Assembly (NCBI GenBank): GCA_019456255.1
Contig: VRUG01000003.1
Span: forward strand, 124,001 to 188,000
Direction of reading: 5' to 3'
From: Planctomycetota bacterium
GTDB lineage: Bacteria > Planctomycetota > Phycisphaerae > Sedimentisphaerales > Anaerobacaceae
Length of the DNA: 64,000 nt
The notes below the pieces were generated by a model. The model was not told the DNA's origin. It ran no database searches and saw only the letters and a program-made list of their open reading frames with translations. Shown one piece after another: positions 55,032-64,000 of the stretch; positions within the stretch are counted from its first letter, which is position 1; every line of letters begins with the position of its first letter. Position numbers and translations under genes: made by a program.

Positions 55032-55102
55032 CCTATACCCGCCGTAAAGGCCGAAAATAACAAAAAATCAACCTCCATAAGTGAATAAAGGGTCTTCGTA
55101 TC

Positions 55103-59033
<3,931 letters not shown>

Positions 59034-59084
59034 CCGAATTATTCGATTTTTAACCAAAACTTGAACGATTTATTAAAACAATTC

Positions 59085-59114
59085 TTGCTATTTAGGCGTA
59101 TTTTCTGGTATAAA
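59085..59114 (+). promoter_or_regulatory. Promoter of the hpf-pts operon
   Basis: TTGCTA (59085-59090), an 18-nt spacer and TATAAA (59109-59114). It gives an untranslated leader of about 140 nt, in which I see no known riboswitch. Confidence 0.45.
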
Positions 59115-59257
59115 GTAAGGCAGAAAAGCGGTGAGTATAACAGCTTCGCCCTGATGGATGAACATTAAAATATAAACTGAAAACGTTAAGCTCCTGTAAA
59201 ATAAGGACTTATAAACAATAAATGGCCACGGATAATTTATAGTTAAGGAGGACTACA

Positions 59258-59578
59258 TTGCTTTTTACTATTACCGGAAAACATATCGATATTACTGAAG
59301 CAATTAGGACACACGCTGAGGAAAAAACCGCTAAGCTGCCACGCTATTACAGCAGCGTTAATCAGATTGAGGTCATCCTCGACGGAAATAGCGGTGCAGG
59401 TATCAGCGTCGAAATTATCGCAAGAGGAGAACACAGCAATGTCTTCGTCGTCACCGAAACAGGAGACGATGCATACAAATGTATCGATATAGCTGTACAT
59501 AAACTCGAAAGACAGCTTAGAAGAAAAAAAACAAAAGAAAGAGATAATAAACACATGGGAGAGGGCGGCAAACAATAA
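59258..59578 (+). CDS. hpf: Ribosome hibernation-promoting factor, TTG start
   Basis: 106 aa, the short HPF/YfiA form. It starts at TTG, with a perfect AAGGAGG 6 nt upstream and no ATG near. Family blocks: TGKHIDITEAIRTHAEEKTAKLPRYY, the beta-alpha-beta core, and DDAYKCIDIAVHKLERQLRRKK. It binds 30S subunits at the mRNA channel and silences ribosomes in slow growth. It lacks the extra dimerisation domain of long HPF. It is followed by ptsN, as in the rpoN-hpf-ptsN clusters of proteobacteria. Confidence 0.93.
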   Translation: MLFTITGKHIDITEAIRTHAEEKTAKLPRYYSSVNQIEVILDGNSGAGISVEIIARGEHSNVFVVTETGDDAYKCIDIAVHKLERQLRRKKTKERDNKHMGEGGKQ

Positions 59579-59673
59579 ACTGAAAAAAGCAACCTCAGTT
59601 TGGTGTTTGGTGAAACAGTCGATGCCTAGATTGTTTCAAAGCCGATAATGATATTACTTTGGGAAGGGGTAAA

Positions 59674-60147
59674 ATGAAATTTTCTGACTTTGTCTGTTTA
59701 AATGCGGTGGTTAATAAGTTGCAGGCAACGGAACGCAACGCCGTTATTAACGAACTCGTGCAATCGCTGGTTAATGCAGGAAAGTTAGATGCCGACGATG
59801 CCCCCAAAATCGTAAAAGCGGTTACCAAAAGAGAAAATGAGGCGAGCACCGGAATTGGAAAAGGTGTAGCTCTCCCGCACGTCAAAATAAAAGCCCAAAA
59901 AAATATCGTAGCTGCAATTGGCATTAGCGATGTTGGTATAGATTTTCAGGCGCTGGATAAACTGCCTGTCTACTCGGTAATACTTATTGTTAGCCCCGAC
60001 GCCGAACCAGATGAACACCTGCAGGTTATGGAATATGTTTTCAAAAATCTGCAAAATGAAAAGTTTAGAAAATTCCTCAGGCGGTCGGAAACACGCGAAC
60101 AAATTGATGACCTCCTTAAAGAAGCTGACGAGGGAGTCTATTGCTAA
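59674..60147 (+). CDS. ptsN: PTS EIIA component (fructose/Ntr type)
   Basis: 157 aa from the ATG at 59674, with GGAAGGGG upstream. It has one EIIA domain with phospho-acceptor His69 in GKGVALPHVK. It accepts phosphate from HPr. Because it sits with hpf, ptsH and ptsI and without any EIIB or EIIC gene, I infer a regulatory PTS (nitrogen, potassium or envelope control), not sugar uptake. Length fits PtsN rather than multi-domain transport proteins. Confidence 0.92.
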   Translation: MKFSDFVCLNAVVNKLQATERNAVINELVQSLVNAGKLDADDAPKIVKAVTKRENEASTGIGKGVALPHVKIKAQKNIVAAIGISDVGIDFQALDKLPVYSVILIVSPDAEPDEHLQVMEYVFKNLQNEKFRKFLRRSETREQIDDLLKEADEGVYC

Positions 60148-60189
60148 CTTGAGTAACAGCTTGTTGCTCAAAATGTACGGAGCCTGATT

Positions 60190-60534
60190 ATGCAGGCAGG
60201 AGATACAATTGTGGATGAACTCGTGTGCAACATTGAGGTCGAAATTAAAAATGCAGAAGGTCTCCACATGAGACCAGCTATGCAATTTGTCGATGTCGCA
60301 AACCAGTTCGATGCCGACATACAAGTCAGTAACGATAAAACCCAGGTCGATGGAAAAAGTATTATGCAGATGAGTATACTTGCTGCTACATATGGAACAA
60401 GATTGAAAATAAAAGCAACCGGTGAGGATGCGCAACAGGCAATTGTCGCGATAAAGGAACTTGTCGAAGAAAAAATGTTCGATGAGTCGCCACCTAAGAA
60501 AAAATTAAGCAAGTACAGAAAAACAGGAGAATGA
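60190..60534 (+). CDS. ptsH: HPr phosphocarrier protein, extended
   Basis: 114 aa against the usual 85-90, with about 10 extra residues at the N-terminus and a basic tail (PPKKKLSKYRK) at the C-terminus. Phospho-acceptor His26 is in NAEGLHMRPA. The regulatory serine Ser57 is in VDGKSIMQM, the site used by HPr kinase in other bacteria; no hprK is in the window. It relays phosphate from EI to EIIA. A later Met could serve as start if the N-terminal extension is not made. Confidence 0.93.
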   Translation: MQAGDTIVDELVCNIEVEIKNAEGLHMRPAMQFVDVANQFDADIQVSNDKTQVDGKSIMQMSILAATYGTRLKIKATGEDAQQAIVAIKELVEEKMFDESPPKKKLSKYRKTGE

Positions 60535-60564
60535 AAAGCCTGATTGGTTGGGTAAAACCTTAAT

Positions 60565-62304
60565 ATGGAAATTAAAAAAGGAATTGCTGTCTCGCCGGGT
60601 ATCTTTATCGGAAAACTTCTGATTATTGATTCAGAAGATTACCGGATACCAAAAAGAACTATTAAACCATCACAAAGAATGGTTGAGGTCCAACGCGCCA
60701 GGAATGCATTTAAAGATGCCGCTGATGACTTAACTCATCTTGAGGCAAAACAAAATGATATCACTCAGCAAAAAATAAAAGATATCTTTGCCGTACACCT
60801 GCGATTCCTAAAGGATAGAAGCCTACGAAAAAAAGTCACCGATATGATTAATGAAGATTCGGTTACCGCCGAATATGCCGTCTCTAATGTACTTAGAGAG
60901 GTGGCTTCTCTTTTCGTAAAAGCAAAAGATGCCTATATCAGTGAAAGAGCCGCCGATATCTACGACATCGAAAGAAGACTACTTAGACAACTCCTCGGAA
61001 GCAAACGAGAGGATCTCGACCATCTCACCGAAAAAGTCGCAGTCGTTGCCAGAGAACTTAGCCCGACACAAACCGCGGGATTTAATAAAGAATTTGTAAA
61101 AGCAATGGCTACCGACGCAGGAGGAAGAACTAGCCACACCGCCATTGTCGCAAGGTCTTTAGGAATACCTGCGGTCGTTGCACTTGAGGATTTAACTGAA
61201 GTTGTCAGCGGAACAGACATGATTATCGTCGATGGTAACAGAGGCATTGTTATCGTAAATCCTGACGAAGTGACAATTGACCAGTATAATGAGTATCTTC
61301 GCGAATTCCAGGAGTTTGGGCATAAACTTGATACCATCAGAGAAAAACCCGCCGTCACAAGGGATGATGTTAAGATTACGCTGCTCGGAAACATCGAGTT
61401 TCCTGACGAAGCAGAATTTGTACTCGAAAGGGGAGGAGACGGTATAGGACTCTACCGAACTGAGTTCTTATATCTAAACTCCGAAGACGAACCAACCGAA
61501 GAGGACCACTATGAAGCCTATGCAGAAACCGTTGCTGCATTCGAACATCGACCCGTCATCATTAGAACGTTTGACCTTGGTGCTGACAAATATACGCAGA
61601 AAAAACGTTTCGCACCGGAGCCAAATCCATTCTTAGGCCTACGCTCAATTCGTTTCTGCCTCCAAAATCTTGATATGTTCAAAACACAACTCCACGCTGT
61701 ACTTAGAGCTTCCGTACTCGGACAAGTCAAAATTATGTTCCCCCTCATTACTAATATACAGGAACTCATGCAGACAAAAATGATTTTAAGAGACGTCATG
61801 GAGGACCTCGATGAAGATTCTATCCCATACAACAGAAACATCGAGATCGGCATTATGATTGAAACACCATCTGCCGCTTTGACTGCCTCGACGTTGGCAA
61901 GAGATGTCGATTTCTTTAGCATCGGAACAAACGACCTTACACAATATACCCTGGCCGTCGATAGAGGTAACGAACTCGTCTCCACTTTGTATTCCTCCGT
62001 CGACCCTGCCGTACTTAGACTAATAAGAACCGTCATACAGGATGCGCATAAAACCCAAATCGCCCTTAGCGTCTGCGGCGAAATGGCCTCGGAACCAGAA
62101 TACATTATGCTCCTGCTTGGTATGGGCGTCAGAACTATATCACTCGCACCGCCGATGATTCCGGAGATAAAACAAATTATTCGCTCAGTCACGATCGCAG
62201 ACTGTAATAATGTAGCAAGAAAAACACTTGGCATGAATTCTGAAAGGCAAATCTCAAGCTACCTCAGAGACGTCACAAGAAAAATCCTGCCGGAAGCTTT
62301 TTAA
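60565..62304 (+). CDS. ptsI: PTS enzyme I (phosphoenolpyruvate-protein phosphotransferase)
   Basis: 579 aa, full length. It has an N-terminal HPr-binding helical domain, phospho-acceptor His191 in DAGGRTSHTAI, a swivel domain, and a C-terminal PEP-binding TIM barrel with GLYRTEFLY, RTFDLGADKY, NPFLGLRSIRF, SIGTNDLTQYTLAVDRGN and the acid-base Cys in LSVCGEMASEP. It takes phosphate from PEP and hands it to HPr. Third PTS gene in the operon. An AAGGAG overlapping its stop codon serves the next gene. Confidence 0.97.
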   Translation: MEIKKGIAVSPGIFIGKLLIIDSEDYRIPKRTIKPSQRMVEVQRARNAFKDAADDLTHLEAKQNDITQQKIKDIFAVHLRFLKDRSLRKKVTDMINEDSVTAEYAVSNVLREVASLFVKAKDAYISERAADIYDIERRLLRQLLGSKREDLDHLTEKVAVVARELSPTQTAGFNKEFVKAMATDAGGRTSHTAIVARSLGIPAVVALEDLTEVVSGTDMIIVDGNRGIVIVNPDEVTIDQYNEYLREFQEFGHKLDTIREKPAVTRDDVKITLLGNIEFPDEAEFVLERGGDGIGLYRTEFLYLNSEDEPTEEDHYEAYAETVAAFEHRPVIIRTFDLGADKYTQKKRFAPEPNPFLGLRSIRFCLQNLDMFKTQLHAVLRASVLGQVKIMFPLITNIQELMQTKMILRDVMEDLDEDSIPYNRNIEIGIMIETPSAALTASTLARDVDFFSIGTNDLTQYTLAVDRGNELVSTLYSSVDPAVLRLIRTVIQDAHKTQIALSVCGEMASEPEYIMLLLGMGVRTISLAPPMIPEIKQIIRSVTIADCNNVARKTLGMNSERQISSYLRDVTRKILPEAF

Positions 62305-62316
62305 GGAGTAATTACC

Positions 62317-62964
62317 ATAGTAACTTGTAATAAGCCTGTTTTAGTTATTATTAAATTCAAAATAACAGGGACGCTCGCTTTCTTGTCACACATTGAAACA
62401 ATGAGATTGTTTCAACGGGCATGCGTCCGTGCCGATATACCTCTGCGTTATAGCCAGGGCTTTAATCCAAGACCGAAACTCTCCCTGCCGCTACCAAGAA
62501 CCGTTGCAGTCGAATCATACGACGACATCTTATGCATCTATCTCGACCCGTCAAACGAAAATATAGATATCGAAAAATTAAAAAAAGATATCACAAAACA
62601 ACTGCCCGAAGAATGTGAAATACTTGAAATTAAACTCACCACTGAAAAAACTTCTTTCGTGCCAAAAGCAGTCACTTATCTCTTGCCTGTCAAAACGAAA
62701 TATCTCGACGACCAGTTAAAAAACAGGGCGAAGGAGATAATGAAAAAAGACACCATCGTACTGCAAAGAACCGCAAAACTAAAACCTCGAAATGTAGAGG
62801 TTAGAAAATATTTAGAATCAATAGATTTTAAAAACCAAAATGTTATTGTTAATTGCAATATTAAAACCACCGGTGCTATAAGGGTCGATGAAATCCTCAA
62901 CCTGTTGGAACTTGACCATGAAAAACTAAATGCACCTATCGCACGTCAAAGTGTCCAGTGGTAA
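62317..62964 (+). CDS. DUF2344 protein (TIGR03936-type), apparent ATA start
   Basis: 215 aa if read from ATA at 62317. The first in-frame ATG/GTG/TTG is TTG at 62383, but the frame upstream already encodes the conserved opening of the family: VLVIIKFKITGTLAFLSHIE corresponds to the usual R-F-x-K-T-G-x-L-R-F-L-S-H-L-D. AAGGAG (62303-62308) lies 8 nt before the ATA, the ideal position, and no standard start codon lies in between. TTG-only initiation would delete the first beta-strand. The core then has RRACVRADIPLRYSQGFNPRPKL-like features. Family members often sit beside a radical SAM gene and RNase E/G; only the latter is here. Function unknown. Confidence 0.75.
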   Translation: MVTCNKPVLVIIKFKITGTLAFLSHIETMRLFQRACVRADIPLRYSQGFNPRPKLSLPLPRTVAVESYDDILCIYLDPSNENIDIEKLKKDITKQLPEECEILEIKLTTEKTSFVPKAVTYLLPVKTKYLDDQLKNRAKEIMKKDTIVLQRTAKLKPRNVEVRKYLESIDFKNQNVIVNCNIKTTGAIRVDEILNLLELDHEKLNAPIARQSVQW

Positions 62965-62984
62965 AAAAATAAAGGGAGGTCTTA

Positions 62985-64000
62985 ATGCCAAGAGAAATGC
63001 TGATTAATGTTGCCGAAAGCGAAGAGTGTCGAGTTGCCGTCGTCGAAAACGGAGTACTCGAAGAACTTTACGTCGAAAGAGCGAGCATAAGCAGCCATGT
63101 CGGAAATATTTATAAAGGAAAAGTCGTAAACATAGAATCCGGGATACAAGCGGCTTTCGTCGATTTTGGTACCGGAAAAAACGGATTCCTGCATATTAGC
63201 GACCTGCACCCAAAATATTTCGTCGGACAGGATGCAAGGGAAAAAATTGGTAGAAGACAGGCTCTGAAAAACCGCCAGCCTATACAAAAATGCCTGAAAA
63301 AAGGACAGGAACTCGTCGTGCAGGTCACTAAAGAAGGTATTAACACTAAGGGACCAACTCTTAGCACATACCTCTCATTGCCTGGAAAATATCTCGTCAT
63401 GATGCCATGGATGCATAAGCACGGCGTCTCACACAAAATAGAAGATGAAGATGAACGCATCAGACTAAGAAAAATCCTTGACGAGATCAATCCGCCAAAA
63501 GGAATAGGGTTTATCATCAGAACCGCGGGACAGAATTGCTCAAAAAAAGATATACAGAACGATTTTCAATATCTTAAAAGACTGTGGAGAGTCCTCGAAA
63601 AGAGAATTAGAAAAGATGGGGCGCCTGCAGAACTCTATCAGGAATCCGACCTTGTCATAAGAACACTCAGGGACGTCTTTACCAGCAAGATTGGAACCAT
63701 AATGTGCGACTCAGAAAGGGTCCATCATAAAATTAGAGAATTCCTCGCCATCGCTATGCCGAGATTCAAACAACGAGCCGTATACTATGATGGAAAAGTA
63801 CCACTCTTCCATAAATATAAGATCGAAGATGAAATTACTAAAATACAATCACGAGTAGTCGAGCTAAAAGGAGGCGGCTCAATCGTCCTCGAACAAACAG
63901 AAGCGCTCGTGGCTATCGACGTTAACAGCGGGAAATATAGAAAACAAAAAAGCGCAGAACAAACTGCTTATAAAATTAACACCGAAGCCGCTGGCGAAAT
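62985..64000 (+). CDS. rne: Ribonuclease E/G, N-terminal part (cut by window end)
   Basis: 338 codons are visible and the frame is still open at the edge. GGGAGG stands 5 nt before the ATG. Residues 1-35 are the RNase H-like start. An S1 RNA-binding domain (about 35-130: GNIYKGKVVNIESGIQAAFVDFG, GFLHISDLHP) follows, with an insert of basic residues in its middle. The catalytic DNase I-like part begins with GIGFIIRTAG, DLVIRTLRDVF and the first metal-site motif ALVAIDVNSGKY near residue 310. Whether the C-terminus is the short RNase G or long RNase E kind cannot be told. It follows the DUF2344 gene by 20 nt. Confidence 0.95.
   Translation, partial: MPREMLINVAESEECRVAVVENGVLEELYVERASISSHVGNIYKGKVVNIESGIQAAFVDFGTGKNGFLHISDLHPKYFVGQDAREKIGRRQALKNRQPIQKCLKKGQELVVQVTKEGINTKGPTLSTYLSLPGKYLVMMPWMHKHGVSHKIEDEDERIRLRKILDEINPPKGIGFIIRTAGQNCSKKDIQNDFQYLKRLWRVLEKRIRKDGAPAELYQESDLVIRTLRDVFTSKIGTIMCDSERVHHKIREFLAIAMPRFKQRAVYYDGKVPLFHKYKIEDEITKIQSRVVELKGGGSIVLEQTEALVAIDVNSGKYRKQKSAEQTAYKINTEAAGE

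Overview
The window looks like the chromosome of an anaerobic, saccharolytic, Gram-negative-type bacterium, most probably a planctomycete of the Phycisphaerae/Sedimentisphaerales kind. This is inferred from the gene repertoire, not from a marker gene: a nine-gene V/A-type ATPase operon, a PPi-type phosphofructokinase, a fused SecD-SecF, TonB receptors, a TPR protein with two RNA-polymerase alpha-CTD-like domains, an ECF sigma/anti-sigma pair, lipoprotein glycosidases and a permease-less PTS. The DNA is moderately AT-rich, and TTG/GTG starts are common.

Layout. 1-6.55 kb: a complete tRNA-Leu(UAG), then a minus-strand sugar-acid operon (PPi-PFK, UxuB-like SDR, HAD hydrolase, LarA-type nickel epimerase, gnd), closed by a decayed direct repeat of the 3' two-thirds of the tRNA, which is the geometry of an old tRNA-targeted island. 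6.8-15 kb: a signalling block with a lone receiver, two TonB-dependent receptors, a YfiR-like periplasmic protein, a CHASE8-like hybrid kinase and a second receiver. 15-20 kb: a secreted GH5/Ig/CBM9-like enzyme, a permease-tail microprotein, a PEBP lipoprotein, an FHA-GAF protein and malate dehydrogenase. 20.3-29 kb: the V/A-ATPase operon in Thermus-like order, with a c-subunit carrying the Na+ ligand set of Enterococcus NtpK. 29-38.7 kb: pyrK-pyrD, a TetR-controlled tripartite RND efflux operon and pgl.

38.7-50.8 kb, mostly minus strand: LysM protein, SecDF, YajC, Tgt, a SpoIID-like lipoprotein, the TPR/alpha-CTD protein, an anti-sigma-like protein and its ECF sigma factor, a repeat-rich gap, an unlisted 56-codon gene with its own promoter and terminator, and hisI. 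51.1-53.8 kb is an AT-rich accessory patch with what I regard as the main discovery: a 98-aa RiPP precursor ending in (GCQ)4-GCS, an intercistronic stem-loop, and a radical SAM enzyme with a Cys-rich C-terminal region, followed by a repeat-containing lipoprotein. 53.9-64 kb: a flippase-like membrane protein, a DUF502 protein, a lipoprotein LacZ, hpf-ptsN-ptsH-ptsI (a regulatory PTS without a permease), a DUF2344 protein that seems to start at an ATA codon, and the first part of RNase E/G, cut by the window end.

Functionally, most of the window is core energy and carbon metabolism (pentose phosphate enzymes, PPi-PFK, MDH, ATPase, PTS control), envelope biogenesis and export, and polysaccharide use. 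The RiPP patch, the tRNA-bounded operon and the YfiR-CHASE8 kinase locus are the accessory or unusual parts.
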